Shown: positions 16,908 through 25,183 of the stretch, piece by piece | Numbering within the stretch: position 1 is the first letter of the stretch | Layout: every line of letters starts with the position of its first letter | DNA from: Clostridia bacterium | GTDB lineage: Bacteria > Bacillota > Clostridia > Christensenellales > Aristaeellaceae | Assembly: GCA_900769875.1 (NCBI GenBank) | Contig: CAAGII010000146.1 | Span: 1 to 53,751, forward strand | DNA length: 53,751 nt | Direction: 5' to 3' | Notes under the pieces: generated by a model | Seen by the model: the letters and a program-made list of their open reading frames with translations, nothing else | Database searches by the model: none | Told to the model about the DNA's origin: nothing | Program-made: the position numbers and the translations under genes

Positions 16908-18731
16908 TTACGCCGCCTCGAACTGGCTGTTATACAGCTCGGCATAGAAGCCATTCTTTTCAAGTAGCTGCTCATGCGTGCCGCTTTCGATGATATCGCC
17001 GTCCTTCATGACAAGGATCAGGTCGGCGTTGCGGATGGTGGAGAGCCGGTGCGCGATGACAAACGAGGTGCGGTTCTCCATCAAAAGATCCATGGCGCGC
17101 TGAATCTGCAGCTCAGTGCGTGTGTCCACTGAAGAGGTGGCTTCGTCCAGAATCAGCATGGGACGGTCGGCGATCATGGCTCTGGCGATGGTCAGCTGCT
17201 GCTTCTGACCCTGCGAGAGGTTCAGCTGATCGTTCAGCACCGTATCATAGCCCCTGGGGAGCGTGCGGATGAGATGATCCAGACCCACCGCCCTGCACGC
17301 GCTGCGGAGCTGCTCGTCCGTCACACCGGGCGTGGAGTAGACGAGGTTCTCGCGGATGGTGCCCTCAAAGAGCCATGTGTCCTGAAGCACCATGCAGAAC
17401 TGGTCGCGCACGTCGCTGCGGGAAAGCTGACTGGTCGGGACGCCGTCAATGGAAATGGAGCCTCCGTGGAGCTCGTAAAAGCGCATCAGCAGGTTTACCA
17501 TGGTGGTCTTGCCCGCGCCCGTAGGGCCGACGATGGCGATCTTCTGACCGGGCCTGGCGGAGGCGGAGAAATCATGGATGATGAGACGGTCCGCGTTATA
17601 GCCGAAGCTCACATGGTCGAAGGTGACCTCGCCCCTGGCCTTGTGGCCAAGCGGCTGCTTGCCGGATTCGTCCGCCATCTCCTCCGCGTCAAGGAAGCCG
17701 AACACGCGCTCCCCAGCCGCCGCGGCCGACTGCATGGACTGCATCGCCTGCGCGATCTGTGATAGCGGCTGCGTAAAGAAGCGCACATACATAATGAAGG
17801 CAACGATGACGCCAAAGGAAATGCTCTTGTTCATCGTCAGCATCGCGCCAACGACGCACACCGCCACATAGCCGAAATTGCCGATGAAGCCCATCAGCGG
17901 CTGCATGAGGCCGGACAGGCACGCGGCGCGGAAGCCTGCGCGGCGAAGGCGGGTGTTCATCTGCCGGAAGGCCTCGGACACTTCGTTTTCCGCATTGTAG
18001 GCCTTGACCACGGTATGCCCCGCGTAGACCTCCTCAATGTGACCGTTGAGCTCGCCCAACGCTTGCTGCTGGCGCAGGAAGTATTTCTGCGAACGCCCCA
18101 TGATTTGACCCATCAGCGCAAAGCCGATCAGGGAAGCGGCAACGGCGGTCAGCGTCATGATGATGTTGGTTTTGAGCATCATCACCAGCGAACCGACCAG
18201 AAGCGTCAGCGCGGAGATCAGCGAGGAGATGCTCTGATTGAGGGACTGGCTGATGGTATCCACATCGTTGGTGACGCGCGAGAGCACATCGCCGGTGGTG
18301 GTGTGGCTGTAATAGGCCATGGGCAGGCGGTTGATCTTGCGGGAGATGCGCGTTCGCAGCCCACGCGACACGCCCTGCGTTACCTGCGCCATCAGAAGCC
18401 CCTGCATGACGGACAGGAGCGTGCCTGCCGCGTACATGGCAATCAGCGTCAGACCGATGCGTTTCACCGCTTCCAGATCAATGCCGCTGCCGCCGAGCAT
18501 GCCGCTCATGATGCCCTTGCTGATGATGTCGGTCATCTGCGAGAGCCGGTCGGGCCCGAGCAGATTCAGAATCGTGCCGATGAGAGAGCCGATGATGGCG
18601 ATGACCATCAGCGGCCAGTAGGGTCTGCAGGTGTCAAGCAGCTTGATCCATGTGCCCCTGAAATCCCTGGGTTTGTCGCCGTGGGCTGCGCGCCCGTGCG
18701 GACGGTGGCCTCCGCCGTGATGCATGCTCAT
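16908..18731 (-). CDS. Heterodimeric ABC exporter, catalytic-site subunit
   Basis: The 607-residue half-transporter has six N-terminal membrane helices (about residues 40-330) and one nucleotide-binding domain. Walker A is G-P-T-G-A-G-K-T-T, the signature is L-S-Q-G-Q-K-Q-Q and Walker B is L-I-L-D-E-A-T-S-S-V-D with the catalytic Glu. The N-terminus is rich in His and Gly (H-H-G-G-G-H-R-P-H-G). The start at 18731 overlaps the stop of the upstream ABC gene as ATGA and has AAAGGAGGA 10 nt before it. Together the two proteins match the LmrCD/BmrCD/TM287-288 class of multidrug-type exporters; the substrate is unknown. Confidence 0.9.
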   Translation of the reverse strand: MSMHHGGGHRPHGRAAHGDKPRDFRGTWIKLLDTCRPYWPLMVIAIIGSLIGTILNLLGPDRLSQMTDIISKGIMSGMLGGSGIDLEAVKRIGLTLIAMYAAGTLLSVMQGLLMAQVTQGVSRGLRTRISRKINRLPMAYYSHTTTGDVLSRVTNDVDTISQSLNQSISSLISALTLLVGSLVMMLKTNIIMTLTAVAASLIGFALMGQIMGRSQKYFLRQQQALGELNGHIEEVYAGHTVVKAYNAENEVSEAFRQMNTRLRRAGFRAACLSGLMQPLMGFIGNFGYVAVCVVGAMLTMNKSISFGVIVAFIMYVRFFTQPLSQIAQAMQSMQSAAAAGERVFGFLDAEEMADESGKQPLGHKARGEVTFDHVSFGYNADRLIIHDFSASARPGQKIAIVGPTGAGKTTMVNLLMRFYELHGGSISIDGVPTSQLSRSDVRDQFCMVLQDTWLFEGTIRENLVYSTPGVTDEQLRSACRAVGLDHLIRTLPRGYDTVLNDQLNLSQGQKQQLTIARAMIADRPMLILDEATSSVDTRTELQIQRAMDLLMENRTSFVIAHRLSTIRNADLILVMKDGDIIESGTHEQLLEKNGFYAELYNSQFEAA

Positions 18732-20488
18732 GATGCAAGCTCCTCCTTTGACAGCTGAGAATAGGCAATCTGCCGGTAAACCTCGCAGCTTGCCATCAGC
18801 TCGCGGTGTGTGCCGATGCCGGCGACGCGGCCCTCGTCCAGCACCACGATCCGGTCTGCGTCGCGGATGGTTCCGATACGCTGCGCCACGATCAGTTTGG
18901 TCGCGTCCGCGCATTCACGGGCGAGGGCTGAGCGGAGCGTACGGTCGGTCCTGTAGTCAAGCGCGGAGAAGGAATCATCAAAGATCAGGATTTCCGGCTT
19001 TCGCGCGATGGCGCGGGCAATGGAGAGGCGCTGCTTCTGGCCGCCGGAGAGGTTCGCGCCGCCCTGCGCGACAAAGCTGCGGATGCCGCCCTCCAGCTTC
19101 TCCACAAACTCCGAGGCCTGCGCGGTACGGACGGCTGCGTTCACCTCGTCATCCGTGATTTCACCCCGGCCATGGTCGCCGTAGGCCACGTTGGACTGCA
19201 CTGAGCCACTGAAAAGCACCGCCTTTTGCGATACATAGCCGATGCGGTTGCGCAGCTCGCGCTGGTTCCAGCTCCTCACGTCCACGCCGTCCACGAGCAC
19301 CTGACCTTCGGTCGCTTCGTAGAAGCGGGGCACCAGATTGATTACTGTGGATTTGCCGCAGCCCGTCGCGCCGATGAACGCCACGGTCTCGCCCCGATGC
19401 GCCGTGAAGGAAATGTCGTGCAGCACATCGTCCTCCGCATCCGGATAGCGGAAGCAGACATGCCGGAATTCAACCTCGCCGCGTATGCCCTGCGGCGCCA
19501 CGGGCGTGGTCGGATCGGTGATGGTGGGCACGGTATCCAGCACCTCGCAGATACGCCTTGCGGATACGGTGGCGCGCGGCAGGATGATGAAGATCATCAC
19601 CAGCATCATAAAGGACATCAGCACCTGCATGGCATAGGAAAGGAACACCACCATGTCGGAGAAGAGCGCGACCTTGCTCATCATCTGCGCCTGCTGGATG
19701 AGATACGCGCCGATCCAGTAGATGGACAGCGACAGTCCATTGGTGATAAGCGAAATTGACGGCATCATGCTGCTCATGATGCGGCTGGTGTAGAGATGGT
19801 TCTGTGTGAGTGCGTGATTAGCATCGTCAAACTTGCGCTGCTGATAATCCTCCGCGTTGTAGGCGCGAACCACGTTCAAGCCGGTGAGATTCTCGCGCGT
19901 CACGCGGTTGAGGTCGTCTGTCAGCTCCTGCACCTTGCGGAATCTGGGCAGCGCGAACAGCACGGCGATGGCGATGAGCACCAGCAAAAGACCCACCGCC
20001 ACGGCGGTGGAAAGCGTCCACTGCCACGCCTTGCCGGAAATCTTGCCAATGGCCATACCGGCTGTGATTGGCGCCTTGATCAGCGCCTGCAGCCCCATCA
20101 CGATCACCATCTGCACCTGCGTCACGTCGTTGGTGCTGCGGGTGATCAGGCTGGCGGTGGAAAAACGGCCGATTTCCTCCATGGAAAATGACTGCACCTT
20201 GTCAAACAGACGGGCGCGCAGCCCCGCGCCGAAATTGGTGGCGATCCGTCCCGCCAGCACGGCGACAAGCGCCGAGCACAGGAGCGAACCCAGCGCGCAC
20301 AGCAGCATCATACCCCCCGCGCTGAGCACGCTGGACATGGCGCTGCCCTCCGTCTGTACAAGGCGCGTGATGTCGCTCATGTAATCGGGCATGCGCAGGT
20401 CAAGCCAGACCTGCAACACAATGAACACAATGCTGGCAAGCATCAGACACCAGTCCGGCTTTCTCAGCGTTTTCAACAGTTTCAGCAC
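18728..20488 (-). CDS. Heterodimeric ABC exporter, degenerate-site subunit
   Basis: The 586-residue half-transporter has six membrane helices followed by a nucleotide-binding domain. Walker A is G-A-T-G-C-G-K-S-T and the signature a canonical L-S-G-G-Q-K-Q-R. Walker B is I-L-I-F-D-D-S-F-S-A-L-D, where Asp replaces the catalytic Glu. This is the classic asymmetry of heterodimeric exporters: the degenerate ATP site combines this Walker B with the partner's altered L-S-Q-G-Q. The start is a GTG at 20488 behind AAAGGAGGA. The gene is the first of a two-gene operon and is translationally coupled to its partner. Confidence 0.9.
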   Translation of the reverse strand: MLKLLKTLRKPDWCLMLASIVFIVLQVWLDLRMPDYMSDITRLVQTEGSAMSSVLSAGGMMLLCALGSLLCSALVAVLAGRIATNFGAGLRARLFDKVQSFSMEEIGRFSTASLITRSTNDVTQVQMVIVMGLQALIKAPITAGMAIGKISGKAWQWTLSTAVAVGLLLVLIAIAVLFALPRFRKVQELTDDLNRVTRENLTGLNVVRAYNAEDYQQRKFDDANHALTQNHLYTSRIMSSMMPSISLITNGLSLSIYWIGAYLIQQAQMMSKVALFSDMVVFLSYAMQVLMSFMMLVMIFIILPRATVSARRICEVLDTVPTITDPTTPVAPQGIRGEVEFRHVCFRYPDAEDDVLHDISFTAHRGETVAFIGATGCGKSTVINLVPRFYEATEGQVLVDGVDVRSWNQRELRNRIGYVSQKAVLFSGSVQSNVAYGDHGRGEITDDEVNAAVRTAQASEFVEKLEGGIRSFVAQGGANLSGGQKQRLSIARAIARKPEILIFDDSFSALDYRTDRTLRSALARECADATKLIVAQRIGTIRDADRIVVLDEGRVAGIGTHRELMASCEVYRQIAYSQLSKEELAS

Positions 20489-20553
20489 GTTTCATCCTCC
20501 TTTGCGGGCAACGCCGCGGCGGCGCGTCGCGCATGTGCTCCGCAGCGTCCGCG

Positions 20554-20581
20554 ATCATACCACGCTAATATGAACACAATA
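20554..20581 (-). promoter_or_regulatory. Probable promoter of the ABC exporter operon
   Basis: On the minus strand TATTGT (20576-20581), a 16-bp spacer and TATGAT (20554-20559), about 65 bp upstream of the GTG start. The -35 box is weak. Confidence 0.5.
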
Positions 20582-20629
20582 TTGAAAATCATCCATTTTC
20601 ATGAATTTGACCGGCACAGCCTGCCGTGG

Positions 20630-20658
20630 TTGAAGTTGGAAGCATCCTGTGCTATAAT
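20630..20658 (+). promoter_or_regulatory. Promoter of the GH20 gene
   Basis: TTGAAG (20630-20635), a 17-bp spacer and TATAAT (20653-20658), leaving a ~175-nt untranslated leader. Confidence 0.7.
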
Positions 20659-20841
20659 GCCGGTAGGAAAATGAAGCATACGGGAGCATCCCTGTGGCGC
20701 AAGGCCGGCGCGACGTCTCCGACCGACCCGTCACGCGCGATGCGCATCACAGCATGGACTGCTTGACCGCCATACAGCGGCAGGCTCCCATGGTGGGAGC
20801 TGTGCGGTCTGATGCTGATGCGGAAAAAGGAGGATTGAGCC
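20659..20841 (+). other. Long structured leader of the GH20 gene, class unknown
   Basis: The leader contains a hairpin CTCCCA/TGGGAG around 20787-20801 and several GC-rich complementary segments. It does not match any riboswitch or T-box pattern I know. AAAAAGGAGG precedes the start codon. Confidence 0.4.
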
Positions 20842-22647
20842 ATGGGCTTTTCATCACAGGAGCTTAGCACAGCGATCGAACGCGTTGCGCGCGTGACCGG
20901 CATCAGACTGCCCATTGATTTGAGCGTCCGGCATGGAAGCGGACTGACCGTGTCGTTTTCAAAGAGCGACGCGAGCATTGTCGCGGAGGATATCAACGCG
21001 CTGAGCAGGGGCGTCTTTCTGCTCACGCGCGCGGTGCGCGAGGGCAAAAGCACGCTTGAGGTGCGTCAGGAGCGCCATATCGCGAATTGCGGCGCGATGC
21101 TTGACATGTCGCGCAACGGCGTGATGACCGTGGACGCGGTCAAGCGCATGATCGATATGCACGCGGCGCTTGGCCTCAACATGCTCATGCTCTATACCGA
21201 GGACACCTATGAGGTGCCCGGCTATCCGTACTTCGGCTATCTGCGCGGGCGCTACACACAATCGGAGCTGCGGGAGATGGACGATTACGCGGCAGGCGCC
21301 GGTGTGGAGCTGGTGCCCTGCATCCAGACGCTGGGTCATCTGGCGCAGTTCCTGCAGTGGGATGACGGTAGCGCGCTGCGCGATCAGATGGATATTCTGC
21401 TGATTGACGACGAGCGTACCTATGACCTGATCCGGGCGGCGATCGCGTCCCTGCGCAGCTGTATGCGCTCCGGGCGCATTCACATCGGCATGGACGAGGC
21501 GCATGGGGTCGGCCTTGGCAGGTATCTGGAGAAGAACGGCGTGACCGACCGTTTCGCGCTGCTCAGCCGCCATCTTGACCGTGTCACACAAATCTGCCGG
21601 GAGTATGGCTTCGCGCCGATGATGTGGAGTGACATGTTCTTCCGCCTTGGCTCAAAAACCAACAGCTATTACGACCTTGAGGCGGAGATTCCCCGGCAGG
21701 TCATCGACACCATGCCGGATGTCGGCCTGGTTTACTGGGACTACTACCACAGGCAGGAGGAATTCTACGACCGAATGCTGACGCTGCATGAGCGCTTCGG
21801 CCGTGAAACGGTGTTTGCGGGCGGCGTGTGGACGTGGTCGGGCTTCCTGCCGCAGGTCAAGCAGACCGAGGCTACCATGCGTCCGGCGCTGAAGGTATGC
21901 GCAAGGCACCATGTGCAGACTGCCATTGCGACCATGTGGGGCGACGACGGGGCCGAGACCAATGCGTTTCTGGCGTCGCCGCTGCTGAGCATCTTCTCTG
22001 AGGCGTGCTGGCAGGGCGCTGACCATCCCCTGAGCGAGGACGTGCTGGCGGGCGAGTGCCTGACCGGCGTGCCGCGCGCGGTGCTGGAGGCGTTCGGTGA
22101 TTTCTACCCGGACGGCGCCGATCACCGCCCCGGCAAGGCGCTGGTGTGGGGCGATCCGCTTTATCCGCTGCTGAACCTGCGCGGAGAAACGGCGGATGAT
22201 GTGATCGAAAGAAGCCGCTGTGCGCAGCGGGTGCTTGCCGATCATGCGGATCTGCCAGGGGTGCGCTATGCGAGCCTTCTGCACCGGATCGTGCAGGAGA
22301 AGGCTGCCATCTGCCGCGATGTGCGGGAGCGCTACCTTGAGGGGGATCGCGCGTACCTGACCACGCTGGCGCATGAAACCATACCGCGCCTGCTGGGACT
22401 CTATGACGAATTGATGCGCGAGCATCGCAGGCTGTGGACGCGCGACTACAAGCGTCAGGGCTGGGAGGTGCTCGCGGGCCGGTATGGATATGTGACGGGG
22501 CGGCTGCGCGACGTTGCGGACGAGCTTGACGAGTACCTCAGAGGCGAGCTACGGCAGATTGCCGCGCTGGAGGAAATGCCGCTTCCCGCAGGACGATATG
22601 CGGGGGAGCATTTCGCGCAGTGCGTCACGCCCTCTGCGAATACCTGA
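20842..22647 (+). CDS. Cytoplasmic GH20 beta-N-acetylhexosaminidase
   Basis: The 601-residue enzyme shows the GH20 layout. A small N-terminal alpha/beta domain (residues ~1-75) precedes a TIM barrel that holds the catalytic pair in H-I-G-M-D-E-A-H-G (Asp polarises the substrate acetamido group, Glu is the general acid). Barrel motifs M-L-Y-T-E-D-T-Y, P-C-I-Q-T-L-G-H-L and T-A-I-A-T-M-W-G-D-D-G follow, and a long helical C-terminal region closes the protein. No signal peptide is present, so it acts on imported N-acetylhexosamine-containing oligosaccharides or recycled wall fragments, as in the GH20C-type enzymes of Firmicutes. The ATG at 20842 has AAAGGAGG 9 nt upstream. It is transcribed alone. 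Confidence 0.88.
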   Translation: MGFSSQELSTAIERVARVTGIRLPIDLSVRHGSGLTVSFSKSDASIVAEDINALSRGVFLLTRAVREGKSTLEVRQERHIANCGAMLDMSRNGVMTVDAVKRMIDMHAALGLNMLMLYTEDTYEVPGYPYFGYLRGRYTQSELREMDDYAAGAGVELVPCIQTLGHLAQFLQWDDGSALRDQMDILLIDDERTYDLIRAAIASLRSCMRSGRIHIGMDEAHGVGLGRYLEKNGVTDRFALLSRHLDRVTQICREYGFAPMMWSDMFFRLGSKTNSYYDLEAEIPRQVIDTMPDVGLVYWDYYHRQEEFYDRMLTLHERFGRETVFAGGVWTWSGFLPQVKQTEATMRPALKVCARHHVQTAIATMWGDDGAETNAFLASPLLSIFSEACWQGADHPLSEDVLAGECLTGVPRAVLEAFGDFYPDGADHRPGKALVWGDPLYPLLNLRGETADDVIERSRCAQRVLADHADLPGVRYASLLHRIVQEKAAICRDVRERYLEGDRAYLTTLAHETIPRLLGLYDELMREHRRLWTRDYKRQGWEVLAGRYGYVTGRLRDVADELDEYLRGELRQIAALEEMPLPAGRYAGEHFAQCVTPSANT

Positions 22648-22683
22648 TCCGGTACAAAAACAACCAAAATACAAACAAAGCCA

Positions 22684-22712
22684 TTGACAAACGGCACCGT
22701 GTGTGCAATAAT
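22684..22712 (+). promoter_or_regulatory. Promoter of the trpXYZ operon
   Basis: TTGACA (22684-22689), a 17-bp spacer and AATAAT (22707-22712), just upstream of the T-box leader. Confidence 0.75.
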
Positions 22713-22722
22713 CAGGTAAACC

Positions 22723-22990
22723 ATTGAGAAAGAGGAGTAGCTTCGGTCAATGTCCTCTCAGAGAGCCGCAGGCGGTGGGATTGCGGCAGGAGATACGGAA
22801 GTGAATGGACTTTCGAGGGCTGACGGAAATGGCGCAGGCCAGAGTATGGATGCCGGAGCTGGACGCTCCGTTACCAAAGGTCGGCATATGAAAGTATGCG
22901 CTGAGAGGATGCAGGAATGCATCAAGCCGGGTGGCACCACAGGAGATATTGATCCTGTCCCAGCACACAATGCGTGGGACAGGATTTTTT
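22723..22990 (+). promoter_or_regulatory. T-box leader, tRNA-Trp (UGG specifier)
   Basis: The leader has a 5' element AGAGGAGTAG, the distal stem I motif AGAGAGCCGC, the specifier region GTGAATGGACTTTCGAG, and the T-box sequence GGGTGGCACC (22929-22938) that pairs with the free tRNA acceptor end. The codon placed as specifier is TGG (22806-22808), tryptophan, which agrees with the downstream trpXYZ. Uncharged tRNA-Trp would stabilise the antiterminator and allow read-through. The specifier register is read by eye and was not modelled. Confidence 0.9.
22952..22990 (+). terminator. Conditional terminator of the T-box
   Basis: ATCCTGTCCCA (22952-22962) pairs with TGGGACAGGAT (22975-22985), followed directly by a T-run to 22990. 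Confidence 0.93.
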
Positions 22991-23026
22991 CTATCCCACA
23001 GTGATCCGAGGGAGGTGGGCAGTACG

Positions 23027-23065
23027 ATGAATCGTGAACGATGGCGCGGCTGCGCCGAAGCATGA
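23027..23065 (+). CDS. Possible 12-residue leader peptide with one Trp
   Basis: After the T-box terminator, GGGAGGTG (23010-23017) sits at normal spacing before an ATG that encodes MNRERWRGCAEA and stops at TGA. The ribosome site is stronger than that of trpX itself. The stop overlaps the next ATG (ATGA). Whether it is translated is unknown. Confidence 0.4.
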   Translation: MNRERWRGCAEA

Positions 23066-23118
23066 ATGAGCAAATGTACCAGTCAATCACCGGAACGCCT
23101 TCAAACGAACCTCAATAG
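23062..23118 (+). CDS. Possible 18-residue coupled peptide before trpX
   Basis: This frame starts inside the stop of the 12-residue frame and encodes MNEQMYQSITGTPSNEPQ. It ends 20 bp before the trpX ATG. It has no ribosome site of its own and would depend on coupling. It may be a chance frame. Confidence 0.25.
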   Translation: MNEQMYQSITGTPSNEPQ

Positions 23119-23138
23119 CTGAAAGGATGGAATGAAGT

Positions 23139-24164
23139 ATGAAAAAGTTCTTTGCTCTGCTGCTGTGCGCGATGATGACCCTTTCCATGATGAGCTTCTC
23201 CCTCGCCGAGGATGTGACCGTGTACAAGGTCGGTATCTGCAACTATGTGGACGACGCTTCCCTCAACCAGATTGTGGCGAACATCGAAGAAACCCTTGCC
23301 ACTCTTGGCGAGGCCAACCATGTGAAGTTTGAGGTTTATTATGACAACTGCAATGCCGACGCGAATGTGATGGCGCAGATCATCGCCAACTTCATCGCCG
23401 AGAAGGTGGATCTGATGGTCGGCGTAGCGACGCCCGTGGCCATGGCCATGCAGAGCGCGACGGAAGAAAACGGCATCCCCGTGGTGTTTGCCGCCGTGTC
23501 CGATCCGCTGGCAGCCGGTCTTGTGACCTCGCTGGAAGCGCCTGGCGCGAACATCACCGGCACCTCCGACTATCTGGATACCGCAGCGGTGCTGAACCTC
23601 ATCCTCGCCCTGAAGCCTGAATGCAAGAAGGTTGGCCTGCTCTACGATATCGGTCAGGATTCCTCCGCGACCCCCATCGCCGCTGCCAAGGAATACCTTG
23701 ACGCGAAGGGCATCGCCTACATCGAGCGCAACGGCACCAACAATGACGAGGTGCTGCTGGCCGCCCAGTCCCTGACCTACGACGGCGTGGATGCGATCTT
23801 TACCCCCACCGACAACACCATCATGACCGCTGAGCTGGCCATCTACGAAATTCTGGCGAACGCGGGTATCCCGCACTTTACCGGCGCTGATTCCTTCGCG
23901 CTCAACGGCGCGTTCCTCGGCTATGGCGTGGACTACGCAAACCTTGGCGTGGAAACCGGCAACATGGTGGCTGACATCCTCCTTGGCGGCAAGAACCCCG
24001 GCGAGGTGCCCGTCATGACCTTTGACAACGGCACAGCCACCGTCAATACCGAAATCTGCGAAGCGCTTGGCTTTGAGTACGATGCGGTGGCGGAGCTGTT
24101 CGCGCCTTACTGCACGAAGGTGGTGCCCATCACCACCGCAGAAAGCTTCGATGACCTGAAATAA
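23139..24164 (+). CDS. trpX: Tryptophan ABC transporter substrate-binding protein TrpX
   Basis: The 341-residue exported protein belongs to the ABC_sub_bind family (PF04392), whose members have a LivJ-like two-lobe fold: K-V-G-I-C-N-Y at the start of lobe 1, M-V-G-V-A-T-P-V-A-M-A-M-Q, and G-L-L-Y-D-I-G-Q-D-S in the hinge region. In Firmicutes this gene with a permease and an ATPase forms trpXYZ, repeatedly linked to Trp T-boxes. The signal peptide ends S-L-A near residue 23; Cys10 lies inside the hydrophobic core and is not in a lipobox. AAAGGA lies 11 nt upstream of the ATG. Tryptophan specificity rests on the T-box and the family, not on binding residues. Confidence 0.85.
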   Translation: MKKFFALLLCAMMTLSMMSFSLAEDVTVYKVGICNYVDDASLNQIVANIEETLATLGEANHVKFEVYYDNCNADANVMAQIIANFIAEKVDLMVGVATPVAMAMQSATEENGIPVVFAAVSDPLAAGLVTSLEAPGANITGTSDYLDTAAVLNLILALKPECKKVGLLYDIGQDSSATPIAAAKEYLDAKGIAYIERNGTNNDEVLLAAQSLTYDGVDAIFTPTDNTIMTAELAIYEILANAGIPHFTGADSFALNGAFLGYGVDYANLGVETGNMVADILLGGKNPGEVPVMTFDNGTATVNTEICEALGFEYDAVAELFAPYCTKVVPITTAESFDDLK

Positions 24165-24187
24165 CCATCAGCACCTGACCCGGGTAT

Positions 24188-24222
24188 CCCCCTTGCCGGA
24201 CGTTCCATGCCGGCAGGGGGGG
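24188..24222 (+). promoter_or_regulatory. Intercistronic hairpin between trpX and trpY
   Basis: CCCCCTTGCCGG and CCGGCAGGGGGGG pair with one bulged T around a short loop. No T-run follows, so it probably stabilises the trpX message or lowers read-through into trpY rather than ending transcription. Confidence 0.65.
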
Positions 24223-24250
24223 CTTCAGTACATGTTTGAGGAGACGCGCT

Positions 24251-25183
24251 ATGGATATGATTCTGACCCTCGGGCAGACAGCCCTCGAGCTTGGCCTCAT
24301 CAGCGCATTGACCGTGCTGGCGCTGTTTCTCAGCTACTCCATGCTCAATGTTTGCGACCTGTCCACGGACGGCTGCTTTACCCTTGGCGCGGCGGTTGGC
24401 GCGGTGGTGGCCATCTCGGGCCATCCGTATCTTTCCCTTGGCGCGGCCATGCTTGCGGGCGTGCTTTCGGGCTTTGTCGCCGCGATTTTGCAAACCCGCA
24501 TGGGCATCAACAGTCTGCTTGCGGGCATCATTGTCAATACCGGACTGTATTCAATCAATATTGCCGTGATGGGCAAATCCTCACAGCTGAACATGAACAA
24601 GACCGCCACCGTGTTTACGCAGCTTCAGTCAGTGCTCAAAGGCACGCCGCTCACGGGACAGCACAAGCTGCTGATCGCGGTTGTCGCGGTAGCGCTAACG
24701 GTCATTTTTCTGTCGCTGTTCCTGCGTACAAAAATCGGTCTGGCCATCCGGGCGACCGGCGATAACCCTGACATGGTGCGCTCCTCGTCCATCAACCCGG
24801 CGTTCACCACCATCATCGGTCTGTGCGTGTCCAACGCGTTCACGGCGCTGTCCGGCTGCCTGCTGGCACAGTACAACAAATCGGTCAATATCGATATCGG
24901 CTCCGGTATGGTGACCATCGCGCTGGCGTCGCTGCTGATCGGCAACGCTTTCCTTGGACGCGGCAGCATTCCGCTCAAGGCGGTTGGCGCAGTGCTGGGC
25001 GCGTTTATCTTCCGCCTGGTGTACACCATTGCGCTTCGGCTGCGCATGCCGGCGTTCATGCTCAAGGCGGTGTCCTCGTGTATTGTCATCATTGCCATCT
25101 CCGCGCCCTACTTCAAGTCGCAGTGGCCCATGCTTGTCAGGCGCTGGAACCTCAGAAAGGGAGGCGTTGACCATGCAGGCTGA
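24251..25183 (+). CDS. trpY: Tryptophan ABC transporter permease TrpY
   Basis: The 310-residue membrane protein is of the LivH/BPD_transp_2 permease fold with about eight to nine helices. Typical features are the N-terminal L-C-D-L-S-T-D-G-C-F-T-L-G-A-A helix start and the coupling loop R-A-T-G-D-N-P-D-M-V-R, which contacts the ATPase. GAGGAG lies 6 nt before the ATG at 24251; an in-frame TTG at 24236 lacks a site. Its end overlaps trpZ by 11 bp. It is the membrane path of the importer defined by trpX and trpZ; a single permease gene implies a homodimer. Confidence 0.87.
   Translation: MDMILTLGQTALELGLISALTVLALFLSYSMLNVCDLSTDGCFTLGAAVGAVVAISGHPYLSLGAAMLAGVLSGFVAAILQTRMGINSLLAGIIVNTGLYSINIAVMGKSSQLNMNKTATVFTQLQSVLKGTPLTGQHKLLIAVVAVALTVIFLSLFLRTKIGLAIRATGDNPDMVRSSSINPAFTTIIGLCVSNAFTALSGCLLAQYNKSVNIDIGSGMVTIALASLLIGNAFLGRGSIPLKAVGAVLGAFIFRLVYTIALRLRMPAFMLKAVSSCIVIIAISAPYFKSQWPMLVRRWNLRKGGVDHAG

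Noticed and set aside
18732..18914. N-terminal extension of the second ABC exporter subunit
   Set aside because: The added residues are an arginine-rich shadow of the upstream ABC gene; the ATGA overlap and ribosome site fix the start at 18731.
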